37,143 nucleotides of DNA from Rubrivivax sp. (GTDB lineage: Bacteria; Pseudomonadota; Gammaproteobacteria; Burkholderiales; Burkholderiaceae_C), in contig JAIYCN010000268.1 in NCBI GenBank assembly GCA_027487995.1, positions 1-37,143 on the forward strand, written 5' to 3'. Below the pieces are notes generated by a model that had not been told where the DNA came from, ran no database searches, and worked only from the letters and a program-made list of their open reading frames with translations. Shown piece by piece: positions 1-9,081 of this stretch. The position numbers were made by a program, and so were the translations under genes. The stretch's first letter is position 1. Each line of letters starts with the position of its first letter.

Positions 1-3000
1 AGATTCCCGAAGTTCAGGATGTCCAGCGTGAAGGTCGCGCGGTGGCTGGAAGCGAAGCCCGGCAGTTCCTGGCTGAAGCGCACGTCGAAGTTGTTCACCC
101 AGGGTGCGAAGGAGTCATTGCGACCGACCACACCACCCTTGGCATTGCGCAAGGCCGGGTTGGCTTCGACGATCTCCCAGAAGCGTGCCTCTTCGGCCGC
201 GCCACCGCGGAAGGCCACCTCGCCCGAGCCGGGCGCCTTCGGGATGTACATCAGGTCGTTGCCGCCGATGCCATCACCGTTGAGGTCGTTGATGAAGGTC
301 CAGCTGTAGGGCTTGCCGCGGCGGCCCTCATAGAACACGCCGACCGTGGTGCGCAGGTTCGGGATGAACGCGCGCGACCAGTTGAAGGCGGCGTTGAAGC
401 GGTCCTTCACCAGGTAGTTGGAGTTCTGGACCACCTCTTCGTTGGGGTTGAAGATGTTGCGGCCGTTCCAGTTGGAGTTCGCCACGGATGACGTGAGCGG
501 ACTGACTTCGGTGGCCGAGGTGCGGGTGTAGCCCACCGACCAGTTCATGCCACCCGGGACCACCTTGTTCAAGGACAGGGTGATGGCGTTGCCGCCGCCC
601 AGGCCCGTGCCCTTGGCCAGCAGCACGTTGTTGAAGGCTGGGTTGCTCAACGCGCGGGTACGGGACTGGCCCGAGGGCGTGGCACAGACACCGGTGGTGT
701 TGGTGGTGCCGTTGGCGTTCCAGCAGGCCGCGTCGAAACCCTCGGGGCGGTAGAACAGCTGGCGGCCGTCGGTGCCGGTGCGCGTGGCGGCGCCCAGGTT
801 GAGGTGCTCGTAGTAGATGCCGTTCTGCACCTGTGTGTTCAGCCATTCGACACCGGCCGATGTGCGGCCGATCAGGGGCAGATTGGGCAGATCGGTGTCA
901 AACGCGAGGTTGAACTTCCAGACCGAAGGTTGCTTCAGGCTGGGGTCCAGGAAGTCGACGTTGGCCGCCGGGATGGTGCCGCTGAGCAGGGGCTGCGCGT
1001 CGGGGTTGGCGCTGAAGCGGGCGTTGGCCGTGGCGCAGTTGGCAAACGTGGTGCAGCTGTAGGTGGCCACTGCACGGCCGGTGTTCGAGTAGGGGTTGGA
1101 CAACCAGACGTTGGCCGCCGCGCCCTGGAACAGGCCGAAGCCGCCGCGCAGCTGGCGCCGGGTGTCGCCCGAGCCCAGGTTCCAGTTGAAGCCCACGCGG
1201 GGCTGGAACAGGCGGGTGCCGTCCAGCGTGCGGGAGTTGTCCAGGCCGAAGCCGCCGCTGGCGCGCGTGCCAGAGGCCGCATTGCCCACCACCGGCGCGG
1301 CAGCTGCAGCGGGGTTGAACAAGGGCGAATCGGGCATGCCGACGCTGTCCAGCCGCAGACCCACCATCATGTTGAACTGGCGGTTGACCTTGATGGTGTC
1401 CTGCAGGAACAGGCCGGTGTTGGCGTAGCTCCAGATGGCCACGGCGTCGTTGAGCGCGCGACCGGGCTGGGCCAATTGCACTTGGTAGGCAGACGGGCGT
1501 CCCAGGCGGAAGTTCTCAAGCGTGGCGGCGGCCACCTGGTCTGCTGTGGCGGTGGCGCAGTTGATGGCGCCGAAGCTGTAGGTCAGGGTGGCGCTGCTGT
1601 TCTCGCAACGGAAGGTGTATTGGCCGTTGGTGTCCTGCAGGAAGGCGTTGTAGATGTCGTTGGCCGCGTGGTCCAGACCGAACTTCAGCTCATGGTCGCC
1701 CATGCGGTAGTTGCCGCCCAGGTAGGTGTCCAGGGTCTCGGTGCGCAGCACGTTGAAGTGGCGGCTGCGCTCGGTGCCCATGAACAGGGTCCGCGTATTC
1801 GCGTTGGTGCCCGCAGGCGCATCCGCGGGCAATGCACCGGAGAACTGCAGCGAGATCATCGGCAGGCGCACGCCGTTGACCGGGATGGGCGCGCTTTCAT
1901 AGTCGCGCTTGGAGATCTTGAATTCGGTGCTGAAGTTGTCGGTCCAGTCGGAGAAGACCTGGCCGACGACGCTCTTGAGCGACTTCTCCTGGTTGTACCA
2001 GTAGGAGCTCAGCGACAGGCTGGTGGGGGAGAAGCCCACCAGGAAGGGCTCGGTCTGGTCGGTTTGCGTGAAGCGGATGTTGGCCCGGTGGTTGTCGTTG
2101 ATGTTCCAGTCGAACTTGACCAGGGTGTCCTTCACGTTGACGGCCACGCCGTCCGGCACGGTGGGCGTGCCCAGGTCGACCTTGTAGGTATCGCGGCCGA
2201 TGCCGATGGCGCTGTTGATGGTGGACGGGCTGATGCCGACGATGGTGCCCGCACCGCCCACGGCTGCGAAATCAGGCCGGGTGCGGGAGCTGGTCAGGCG
2301 CTCGTGGTTGACGAAGAAGAAGAGCTTGTCCTTGATGATCGGACCGCCCAGGGTGAAGCCCTTGGTGTTCTCCTTGAACTTCGGTGCGTCGAAGTAGGTG
2401 TCGGTGGTGCTGTTGTAGCGCTGACCCACCAGACGGTCGTCACGGGTGACGTAGTAGACGCTGCCGCTGACTTCATTGCCGCCGCTCTTGGTGACGGCGT
2501 TGATGTTGGCGCCGGTGTAGCCCTTTTGCGTGACGTCGTAGTTGGAGATGTTGACCTGCACGCTCTGGATGGCGTCGATCGAAATCGGCTGCTTGATGGT
2601 GGGCAGGTTGTTCGACTCAAGGCCGAAGGTGTCGTTGGTGGTGACGCCGTCGATGGTGATGGAGTTGAAGCGGGTGTTCTGGCCGGCGGCGGAAATCTCG
2701 CCGCGTTCCTTGTCGGTTTGCGACAGGCGGGGGTCCAGGCGGGCGTAGTCCTGCAGGCTGCGCTGGATGGAGGCGAAGCCTTCGATCTCGCGGCTGCCGA
2801 TGTTGGTGCCGGCGCCCATGGCGCTGCTGTCGAAGCGCTGGTTGGCACCACGGCCGGTCACCGTCACGGAGGCTGCGCTGCCCAACATGGCGATATCCAG
2901 GCTGGCGGTTTCGGCCAGGGTCAGGAACACGTTGTCGCGCTTTTCGGTCTGGCCGCCTTTGGTGACCGTAACGGTGTAGGGGCCGCCCACCCGCAGGCCG

Positions 3001-3224
3001 CGGGCGCTGTAGCGGCCGTCGGCATCGGTGGTGAGGTTGCTGGCGGTGCGTGATTCGACGTGCAGCACGGTGACGGTGGCACCCGCGACAGGCTTGCCGT
3101 CGGCCCCGACCACGCGGCCCGCGACGCTGGCGGTGGTGTTCTGGGCAAGCGCGGGGGCCATGACCGCGGCCACGGCCAAGCCGATGGCGCTGCGGGTGAA
3201 GCCAAGCAGGCGGGACGAGTTCAT
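1..3224 (-). CDS. Oar-like TonB-dependent outer-membrane receptor (C-terminus cut by window edge)
   Basis: The frame is open from the ATG at 3224 to the window edge, giving 1074 residues without a stop, so the C-terminus is missing. Residues 1-27 form a Sec signal peptide (cleavage likely after APALA). Residues about 30-110 look like a carboxypeptidase-regulatory beta-sandwich (VAGRVVGADGKPVAGATV), followed by a plug region to about 230 (SITIDGVTTND, INAVTKSGGNEVSGS) and a long beta-barrel rich in aromatic strands. This layout is that of Oar-type receptors, which lack an easily recognised TonB box. A GGAG ribosome site lies 9 nt before the ATG. It follows the nucleotidase gene on the same strand after 217 bp, so a role in taking up nucleotides or nucleic-acid fragments is conceivable but only inferred from position. 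The substrate of most Oar-like proteins is unknown. Confidence 0.9.
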   Translation of the reverse strand, partial: MNSSRLLGFTRSAIGLAVAAVMAPALAQNTTASVAGRVVGADGKPVAGATVTVLHVESRTASNLTTDADGRYSARGLRVGGPYTVTVTKGGQTEKRDNVFLTLAETASLDIAMLGSAASVTVTGRGANQRFDSSAMGAGTNIGSREIEGFASIQRSLQDYARLDPRLSQTDKERGEISAAGQNTRFNSITIDGVTTNDTFGLESNNLPTIKQPISIDAIQSVQVNISNYDVTQKGYTGANINAVTKSGGNEVSGSVYYVTRDDRLVGQRYNSTTDTYFDAPKFKENTKGFTLGGPIIKDKLFFFVNHERLTSSRTRPDFAAVGGAGTIVGISPSTINSAIGIGRDTYKVDLGTPTVPDGVAVNVKDTLVKFDWNINDNHRANIRFTQTDQTEPFLVGFSPTSLSLSSYWYNQEKSLKSVVGQVFSDWTDNFSTEFKISKRDYESAPIPVNGVRLPMISLQFSGALPADAPAGTNANTRTLFMGTERSRHFNVLRTETLDTYLGGNYRMGDHELKFGLDHAANDIYNAFLQDTNGQYTFRCENSSATLTYSFGAINCATATADQVAAATLENFRLGRPSAYQVQLAQPGRALNDAVAIWSYANTGLFLQDTIKVNRQFNMMVGLRLDSVGMPDSPLFNPAAAAAPVVGNAASGTRASGGFGLDNSRTLDGTRLFQPRVGFNWNLGSGDTRRQLRGGFGLFQGAAANVWLSNPYSNTGRAVATYSCTTFANCATANARFSANPDAQPLLSGTIPAANVDFLDPSLKQPSVWKFNLAFDTDLPNLPLIGRTSAGVEWLNTQVQNGIYYEHLNLGAATRTGTDGRQLFYRPEGFDAACWNANGTTNTTGVCATPSGQSRTRALSNPAFNNVLLAKGTGLGGGNAITLSLNKVVPGGMNWSVGYTRTSATEVSPLTSSVANSNWNGRNIFNPNEEVVQNSNYLVKDRFNAAFNWSRAFIPNLRTTVGVFYEGRRGKPYSWTFINDLNGDGIGGNDLMYIPKAPGSGEVAFRGGAAEEARFWEIVEANPALRNAKGGVVGRNDSFAPWVNNFDVRFSQELPGFASSHRATFTLDILNFGN

Positions 3225-3441
3225 TCGAAGCATCTCCAATGAAAAATGGCGCTAAGCGGGCGGTTGGCCCGGATGCGCCCCAGGGGGTGTGGTGATCGGC
3301 TAAGTAATCCCGAGCGTCAAGACTGACTGACAGCTCCGGAGCTTGTACTGAACAAGCGACTATCGCGGAGGATCGGGGGCTTGCGCAACATCATCACCCG
3401 GCCAGATGACAGGACTGTGACACTGGAACAACACCGGCCGA
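3225..3441 (-). promoter_or_regulatory. Upstream region of the Oar-like receptor, with compound palindrome
   Basis: This 217 bp gap separates the nucleotidase stop from the receptor start. It contains a perfect 12 bp palindrome AGCTCCGGAGCT at 3332-3343, which overlaps a second inverted repeat GCTTGT-N5-ACAAGC at 3341-3357. On the minus strand a TTGACG hexamer lies at 3320-3315, but no convincing -10 sits at the right distance. The dyads could be an operator or a hairpin. No U-rich intrinsic terminator for the nucleotidase gene was seen. Confidence 0.4.
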
Positions 3442-5271
3442 TCAGTTCTCCAGCGTGATGCGTGGGTTGCCTCCTTCGCCAGGGCCCTTTCGGAGGTAGG
3501 CCATCATGGCATCCAGGTCCTGCCCGCCGCCCAGCCGGGCGCGGCCACGCTGAAGGACGGTGTAGCCGTCGCCGCCCTCGGCCATGAAGCTGTTGACGGT
3601 GACGCGGTAGGTGGCCTGCGGGTCCAGAGGCTTTCCGTCGATGCGGATTTCGCGGGCTCGCTGGCCGGGCGGCGCTTGGCGGCTCCAACGGTAGGTGAGG
3701 CCCGATGAGGGAGACATGAGCGGCGCGTTGGGCCCGCCGCGCTGCTGTTGCTCCAGCAACTCTCGCACTTCCGCGCCGGTGAGGCTCATCACCACGAGGC
3801 TGTTGCCGAAGGGCTGCATGCTGAAGAGGTCGCCATAGGTGACCTCGCATGGTGGCGTGCCTCGGCAGGCGAGGTCGGTGCGGATGCCGCCCGGGTTCAT
3901 CAGGGCGAATTGTGAGCCGCCCGTGGCCGGGCTGCGGGTGGCTTCCCATTGGGCCTGCGCCACCAGGCGACCGGCGGGTGAATCGCCCATGCCGCGGCGG
4001 TCCAGCGCGGTGGTGATGCGGCCCACCACGCGCTGCGCCTGGGGTTCGGCGGCCTGCGTGTAACGCTGCACGAGTTGGCTGATGGCGGGGTCGGGGCGCG
4101 CAGTGGCCAGCGCGGTGCGCAGGGGTTCGCTTTCCCCGGCGGCCAAGCGCTCGCGATGACCGGGTTCGGTGCGGGCATTCAGGACGGGCAGGTTGCGCGC
4201 CTGCGTTTGGCTGCGGATGACATCGGCAGAGCGGGGGTCGATGCGCAGATCGGCCACCGAAAGCCCGCGACCGTAGGAGACGGCCTGCATCACGGGGCGG
4301 CCGTCGACCATGCAGTTGTAGCCCTGGTGGGTGTGGGCGGTGAGGATGAGGTCCACGGCCGGGGTGATGCGTCGGATGATGTCGATGGCTTCCCCGCGCA
4401 AGCCGGGGCAGCTGGCGTCATTCCAATCGGCCGGCTTGCCCGGTGAGCCGATCTCCGCACCTTCATGCAGGGTGACGACGAGTGCCTGCACGCCTTGGGC
4501 CTGCAGGGCCGCGGCGGCTTCGTTGATGGCCTTCGCTTCGTCGATGAACTGCAGGCCTTCGACGCCCGAGGGCACGACGAGCTGGGGCGTTTGCCGCGTG
4601 ACCGCGCCGATCACGCCCACCTTCACCGGACCGGCCTTCATGACCCACGATGGCGGCAGCAGCGTGCCGTTGGCCGTGCGCACATTGGCCGAGACCATGG
4701 GAAACCGCGCGCCCTGGTAGCGCCCCAACGCACAGGACTTCACGGGGTCATCGGCCTTTTGATCGGCGCAGCCACCGCGCAGGATGCGCAGCAGTTCGGG
4801 TGTGCCGGCGTCGAACTCGTGATTGCCGGCGGTGGCCACGTTCACGCCCATCAGGTTGGCGGCTTCGACGGTGGATTCGTGCCGGAACAGCGCGGACACC
4901 AAGGGGGTGGCGCCGATCAGGTCGCCGCTGGAGACCACCATGCTGTGGGGCGCGCCGGCCCGCAGGCTGCGCACCAGGCCGGCCATGGCGTCGGCCCCGC
5001 CGGTGGCCACGCGCAGGGTGGCGCCTGGCTGGGTGGGGTCGGCCAAGGTGAGGGTGAGGTTGCCGGGTTCCAGGTTGCCGTGCAGGTCGTTGAAGGCGAT
5101 GACGCGGACGTGGATGGGCTCGCTGGTAGGGCTGGCGGCGGCTGTGGTGCGTTCGCCTGCCGGGCCGGTCGCCGTGCTGCAGGCGGCAAGGCCGAGCGTG
5201 GCGGCCAGGGCCGTGAGTGCGGCCAGGTTGATCAGCGCCCGAGGGGCGCGCAGGAGGGCGTTGGCGTTCAT
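3442..5271 (-). CDS. 5'-nucleotidase / UshA-like metallophosphoesterase, lipoprotein
   Basis: This 609-residue enzyme should hydrolyse nucleoside 5'-monophosphates (and perhaps UDP-sugars or 2',3'-cyclic nucleotides) to nucleosides outside the inner membrane. The N-terminus ends in a lipobox, LAAC, with Cys31, so it is probably membrane-anchored. The metallophosphatase domain carries the dimetal ligands in order: D62 and H64 (FNDLHGN), D117 (SSGDLIG), N150-H151 (AGNHEFD), H269 (TLHEG), and H313/H315 (TAHTHQG). The C-terminal nucleotidase domain has NPGGIRTDL, QPFGNSLVV (F488) and GGDGYTVL (Y570); the last two fit the pair of aromatic residues that stack on the base. Its start overlaps the adenosine deaminase stop by 4 bp (ATGA), so the two are translated together. 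The context supports supplying nucleosides to the divergent ABC importer. Exact substrate preference cannot be read from sequence. Confidence 0.92.
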   Translation of the reverse strand: MNANALLRAPRALINLAALTALAATLGLAACSTATGPAGERTTAAASPTSEPIHVRVIAFNDLHGNLEPGNLTLTLADPTQPGATLRVATGGADAMAGLVRSLRAGAPHSMVVSSGDLIGATPLVSALFRHESTVEAANLMGVNVATAGNHEFDAGTPELLRILRGGCADQKADDPVKSCALGRYQGARFPMVSANVRTANGTLLPPSWVMKAGPVKVGVIGAVTRQTPQLVVPSGVEGLQFIDEAKAINEAAAALQAQGVQALVVTLHEGAEIGSPGKPADWNDASCPGLRGEAIDIIRRITPAVDLILTAHTHQGYNCMVDGRPVMQAVSYGRGLSVADLRIDPRSADVIRSQTQARNLPVLNARTEPGHRERLAAGESEPLRTALATARPDPAISQLVQRYTQAAEPQAQRVVGRITTALDRRGMGDSPAGRLVAQAQWEATRSPATGGSQFALMNPGGIRTDLACRGTPPCEVTYGDLFSMQPFGNSLVVMSLTGAEVRELLEQQQRGGPNAPLMSPSSGLTYRWSRQAPPGQRAREIRIDGKPLDPQATYRVTVNSFMAEGGDGYTVLQRGRARLGGGQDLDAMMAYLRKGPGEGGNPRITLEN

Positions 5272-6392
5272 GGTGCAGTGGGTTCGTCTAGGTGTTCAGC
5301 GCGCCAGGCCGCAAGGCGGGCGCGGGCGTGGGCCTTGAGGGGTTCATGCAGGAAGGACGCCTCCAGGGCCAGGGATTGCATGCGGGCGAGGTCACCGAGG
5401 TTGAAGCCGCCCTCGTCCAGCAAGGCCTGCCCTTCCAGATTCATGTCGATGCAGGAGATGAGGTGGTTGTCCGTGTGGAAGGAAAGCGACACCCCCGCCT
5501 GCCAGAGGGCGCGGATGGGGTGCTCGGCGATGGAGTGCGCCGCACCGGTCTGCACGTTGCTGGTGGGGCAGACCTCCAGGTGAACCTGGTGTTCGCGAAG
5601 CGTGTGCAGGATCTCGTCAGCGTTGCTGCTGACCAGAAGGTCGGCCAGACGCACGCCGTGGCCAATGCGCCGTGCGCCCAGGGCCACGGCCTCCAGCACG
5701 CGCTGTCCTTCGTCCGCTTCGCCCGCGTGCAGGGTGATGGGCAGTCCCGCCTCGCGCACCTGTTGCAGGGCTGCGGCGTGTTGGGTGGCTGGCCATCCCC
5801 GCTCGGGGCCGGCCAGATCGAAGCCGACCACACCCACGGTCCGCTGCGGCCCGGCGCGATGGCGCAGCGCAAGTTGGGCCGCTTCAGCCACGCGTTCAGG
5901 CGCTTCATGGCGCATGCCGCACACGATGAGGCCGCAAGGCAGGCTGCTGCGCGCCAATCCGGCCAGCATGGCGGCCGTGGCCTCGTCGGGGTCCACGCCG
6001 CGGGCCTGCAGCAGCAGGGGGGCCATGCGGAATTCTGCCAATACACAGCCCTCGGCACGGGCGTCTTCGGCGGCCTCGAAGGCGACCTGTTCAATGGCCG
6101 CCAAGTCACCCATGGCCGCCACGGTCAGCGCAAAGCCTTGCAGGTAGCGCTCCAGGCTTCCGGCCATGGCGTTGTTCCGGAACCACTGCGCCAATTCGTC
6201 GGCCTGGGTGGTGGGCAACGCAATGCCGCGGCGTTGGCACAGCGCGATGAGGGTGCTGACGCGCAGGCTGCCGTCAAGATGGTCGTGCAGCAACACCTTG
6301 GGCATGTCTGCAAGCGCCTGGCCGATGGGGCGGCGCAGGGCGGAATGGACGATGCGTGGGGTGCCGGTTTCCGGTGGCGTCATGGGGTACAT
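5268..6392 (-). CDS. add: Adenosine deaminase
   Basis: This protein should convert adenosine and deoxyadenosine to inosine and deoxyinosine in the cytoplasm. At 374 residues it has the usual length. Zinc and catalytic motifs are visible: H36-D-H38 (LLHDHLDGSLR), H222 and E225 (TLHAGEADEG), H245 (RIGHGVRL), the CPTSNV segment at 275-280, and D308 (FHTDNHLIS). The residue after the zinc-binding Asp is Asn309 rather than the Asp seen in classic enzymes; this DN form also occurs in actinobacterial adenosine deaminases. The ATG at 6392 was chosen because a second in-frame ATG at 6383 has no better ribosome site. It is the first gene of an add-nucleotidase pair and is divergent from the nucleoside importer, 76 bp away. 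Its product inosine would feed the purine nucleoside phosphorylase encoded in that operon. Confidence 0.93.
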   Translation of the reverse strand: MYPMTPPETGTPRIVHSALRRPIGQALADMPKVLLHDHLDGSLRVSTLIALCQRRGIALPTTQADELAQWFRNNAMAGSLERYLQGFALTVAAMGDLAAIEQVAFEAAEDARAEGCVLAEFRMAPLLLQARGVDPDEATAAMLAGLARSSLPCGLIVCGMRHEAPERVAEAAQLALRHRAGPQRTVGVVGFDLAGPERGWPATQHAAALQQVREAGLPITLHAGEADEGQRVLEAVALGARRIGHGVRLADLLVSSNADEILHTLREHQVHLEVCPTSNVQTGAAHSIAEHPIRALWQAGVSLSFHTDNHLISCIDMNLEGQALLDEGGFNLGDLARMQSLALEASFLHEPLKAHARARLAAWRAEHLDEPTAP

Positions 6393-6468
6393 GCTAATCC
6401 CGCCGGCCGCATTGGCCCGCCGCGCCTTGCTATCCTTCCCTGTTTACCGTCTCGACCACAGGTGGCCC
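6393..6468. promoter_or_regulatory. Divergent promoter region between add and the nucleoside importer operon
   Basis: Only 76 bp separate the two divergent operons, so both promoters and any shared operator must lie here or inside the genes. A TATCCT hexamer at 6431-6436 is a possible plus-strand -10 without a good -35. A weak inverted repeat CCTGT-N14-ACAGG (6439-6462) overlaps the AGGTGG ribosome site of the importer operon. No operator can be named with confidence. Confidence 0.35.
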
Positions 6469-7485
6469 ATGACCGGCTTGATGTTGACCCACTCCTGTTT
6501 GCACAACGGCTGGCGCCACATGCGCCTGGCGCTGCTGTCCGCGGCCCTGTCCACCGTGTGCGTGGTGGAGGCGGTGGCGGCCCCGGCGGTCATCTTCGAC
6601 ATGGGCGGCAAGTTCGACAAGTCCTTCAACGAGGCGGCCTACCGGGGCGCTGAGGCCTGGAAGAAGGAGACGGGGCAGAACTACCTGGAATTCGAGATCA
6701 GCAACCCGGCTCAGCGGGAGCAGGCGATGCGGCGCATGGCCGAGCGCGGGGCCAACCCGATCGTGGGCGTGGGGTTCTCGCAAGGCACCCCGATGGAGAA
6801 GGTGGCCAAGGCACACCCGAAGCTGCAGTTCGCCTTGATCGATTCGGTGGTGACGCTGCCCAATGTGCAGTCCATCCTGTTCAAGGAGCATGAGGGCAGT
6901 TTTCTGGTGGGCATGCTGGCGGCCATGGCCAGCAAGACGGGCAAGGTCGGCTTCATCGGCGGGATGGACATTCCCCTGATCCGCAAGTTCGCCTGCGGCT
7001 ACGAGCAGGGCGCGCGCTACGCCAACCTGAAGGCGGAGGTGACCACGAACATGACGGGCACCACGCCCGCTGCGTGGAACGACCCCACGCGCGGCAGTGA
7101 GCTGGCCAAGGCGCAATTCGCCAAGGGTGTGGACGTGGTGTTTGCCGCGGCCGGCGGTACCGGCATCGGCGTGTACCAGGCGGCCAAGGACAGCGGCAAG
7201 TACGCCATCGGCGTGGACAGCAACCAGAACCACCTGCAGCCCGGCACCATGCTGACCTCGATGGTCAAACGTGTGGATGTGGCCGTGGCGCGGGCCATGA
7301 AGGGCGTGACGCCCGGCCTGACGGTGCTGGGCCTGGCGGAGAACGCGGTGGACTATGCGCTGGATGAACACAACGCCAAGCTGATCACACCCGAGATGAA
7401 GAAGCGGGTGGATGCAGCCAAGGCCGACATCATCGCCGGCAAGATCAAGGTGATCGACTACATGGCGGGCAACGCCTGCAAGTGA
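6469..7485 (+). CDS. BMP-family nucleoside ABC transporter substrate-binding protein
   Basis: This is a 338-residue periplasmic binding protein of the BMP/PnrA-like family, which binds purine and pyrimidine nucleosides. Family hallmarks are VIFDMGGKFDKSFNEAAYRG near the mature N-terminus, GFSQGTPMEKVAKAHP, GFIGGMDIPLIRKFACGYEQG, AAAGGTGIGVYQAAK and IGVDSNQNHLQPGTMLTSM. The ATG at 6469 is preferred because AGGTGG lies 7 nt upstream; ATGs at 6481 and 6520 are in frame but lack such a site. The signal peptide is Sec-type, with cleavage likely near AVA/AP and no lipobox, unlike many Gram-positive relatives that are lipoproteins. It overlaps the ATPase gene by 1-4 bp and heads the nine-gene run. 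Adjacency to deaminases and phosphorylases supports nucleosides as ligand. Confidence 0.9.
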   Translation: MTGLMLTHSCLHNGWRHMRLALLSAALSTVCVVEAVAAPAVIFDMGGKFDKSFNEAAYRGAEAWKKETGQNYLEFEISNPAQREQAMRRMAERGANPIVGVGFSQGTPMEKVAKAHPKLQFALIDSVVTLPNVQSILFKEHEGSFLVGMLAAMASKTGKVGFIGGMDIPLIRKFACGYEQGARYANLKAEVTTNMTGTTPAAWNDPTRGSELAKAQFAKGVDVVFAAAGGTGIGVYQAAKDSGKYAIGVDSNQNHLQPGTMLTSMVKRVDVAVARAMKGVTPGLTVLGLAENAVDYALDEHNAKLITPEMKKRVDAAKADIIAGKIKVIDYMAGNACK

Positions 7486-9068
7486 TGACGGCACCTGCCG
7501 TTCGGATGCGCGACATCCACAAGCGCTTTGGCGCGGTTCACGCCAACAAAGGCGTGAACCTGGACGTGGCTGCGGGCACGGTGCATGGCATCGTGGGCGA
7601 GAACGGCGCAGGCAAGAGCACGCTCATGAGCATCCTCTACGGCTTCTACCAGGCCGACGAGGGTTCGATTGAAGTGGACGGGCGCGTGGTGCGCATCCGC
7701 GATTCGCGCGAAGCGATGGCCGTGGGCATCGGCATGGTGCATCAGCATTTCATGCTGGTGGACACGATGACGGCTCTGGACAACGTGCTGCTGGGCGCGG
7801 AGCCGGATTGGAGGCTGGGCGCTGCGCGAACGGCCTTGCGTGAGCGGCTCAATGCCTTGATGGAGCAGACGGGGCTGCGCGTTCGGTTGGATGCCGCAGT
7901 GGAAGACCTGCCCGTGGGTGAACGTCAGCGGCTGGAGATCCTCAAGGCCTTGGTGCGCGGCGCGCGGGTTCTGATCCTGGATGAGCCCACGGCGGTGTTG
8001 ACGCCAGACGAGACCACAGCGCTGTTCGCGGCCCTGCGCGGCCTGCGCGAGCGCGGCACCACGCTGCTGCTGATCACGCACAAGCTCAAGGAGATCATGA
8101 GCTTGTGCGACCGCGTCACCGTGATGCGCGGTGGTGAGGTGGTGATGGAGCGCGACATTGCACAGACCAGCGTGGACGACCTGGCGCAGGCCATGGTGGG
8201 GCGCCGTGTGGCCACGGGGCGGCGGGTGCCGGTGGCTGCGGGCTCGGGTAATGAAGTGGGGGGCGTTGCAAGGCTTGACTTGCCGGATTCCGTCCCTTCC
8301 CGCCATCCCGCGCCTTTGATGCAGGCCGAGGGGCTGCGCTGGTGCGATGAATTGGGTGTGGCCCGCCTGGATGGCGTGAGCCTGAGCCTGCGGCCGGGCG
8401 AGATCGTCGGCGTGGCCGGCGTGTCGGGCAATGGTCAGACGGAATTGTTGGATGTGCTTTCGGGCTTGAAGGCGCCGCAGGCCGGAACGCTGAACGTGGA
8501 TGGGCAGCGGTTTTTGCCGGATGACTGGATCACGCCATCGCGTGCGCGCGAATTGCGTGTGGCGCATGTGCCCGAGGACCGGCTGCACCGAGCCTTGGTG
8601 CTGCCCTTTGCGGCCTGGGAGTCGGCTGCCTTGGGCTACCAGCACTGGACACGCTATGGGCGCTGGGCCTGGATGAAGCGCGGCGCAATGCAGCAGGCCA
8701 CGGTGCAGATGATGGAAACCTACGACGTGCGTCCGCGCAACCCCGAGCTGCGTTCCTCGAAGTTTTCCGGGGGCAACCAGCAAAAGCTGGTGCTGGCGCG
8801 GGAGGCCATGGCCGAACCCGGGGTGCTGCTGGTGGGGCAGCCCACACGCGGCGTGGACATCGGAGCCATTGAGTTCATCCACGCGCGGCTGCGGGCCCAC
8901 CGGGATGCGGGTGGTGCGGTGCTGGTGGTGTCGTCTGAGCTGGACGAAATCCTGGCTTTGTCGGACCGCGTACTGGTGATGAATGCGGGCCGCGTGGCCG
9001 GTGAGTTGCCCATCGAGGACTGCCATGAAGCGGCACTGGGGCGCTTGATGGGCGGCGCGGTTCATTGA
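7485..9068 (+). CDS. Nucleoside ABC transporter, twin ATP-binding protein
   Basis: Two fused ABC domains energise nucleoside import. The first has Walker A GENGAGKST (38-46), the family-typical degenerate signature LPVGERQRLEIL and Walker B VLILDEPTAVLTP. The second has the degenerate P-loop GVSGNGQTEL, signature FSGGNQQKL and VLLVGQPTRGVDIG in the Walker B position. This asymmetry is normal for the sugar/nucleoside (RbsA/NupO-like) class. A linker of roughly 40 residues joins the halves. The ATG at 7485 overlaps the preceding stop as TGATG; a GTG three bases upstream at 7482 is an equally possible start (527 or 528 residues). The two permeases follow 13 bp downstream. Confidence 0.92.
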   Translation: MTAPAVRMRDIHKRFGAVHANKGVNLDVAAGTVHGIVGENGAGKSTLMSILYGFYQADEGSIEVDGRVVRIRDSREAMAVGIGMVHQHFMLVDTMTALDNVLLGAEPDWRLGAARTALRERLNALMEQTGLRVRLDAAVEDLPVGERQRLEILKALVRGARVLILDEPTAVLTPDETTALFAALRGLRERGTTLLLITHKLKEIMSLCDRVTVMRGGEVVMERDIAQTSVDDLAQAMVGRRVATGRRVPVAAGSGNEVGGVARLDLPDSVPSRHPAPLMQAEGLRWCDELGVARLDGVSLSLRPGEIVGVAGVSGNGQTELLDVLSGLKAPQAGTLNVDGQRFLPDDWITPSRARELRVAHVPEDRLHRALVLPFAAWESAALGYQHWTRYGRWAWMKRGAMQQATVQMMETYDVRPRNPELRSSKFSGGNQQKLVLAREAMAEPGVLLVGQPTRGVDIGAIEFIHARLRAHRDAGGAVLVVSSELDEILALSDRVLVMNAGRVAGELPIEDCHEAALGRLMGGAVH

Positions 9069-9081
9069 GCGGGATGGGGCG

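Noticed and set aside
804-3053. A 749-residue open frame on the plus strand
   Set aside because: It is antisense to the Oar-like receptor, composed mainly of Val, Gly, Ala and His as expected for the opposite strand of a GC-rich gene, and has no recognisable domain.
1-3224. Frameshift or pseudogene in the receptor because it lacks a stop
   Set aside because: The frame is continuous with good receptor features to the edge; the missing stop is due to the window boundary. The same applies to the ligase at 36267-37143.
3292-3320. Sigma-70 promoter for the receptor from TTGACG at 3320-3315
   Set aside because: At 17 bp spacing the -10 would be GATCAC, which is poor, and the better TACTTA is only 8 bp away.
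5292-6653. A 453-residue plus-strand open frame
   Set aside because: It is antisense to adenosine deaminase and crosses the divergent promoter region; composition is that of a shadow frame.
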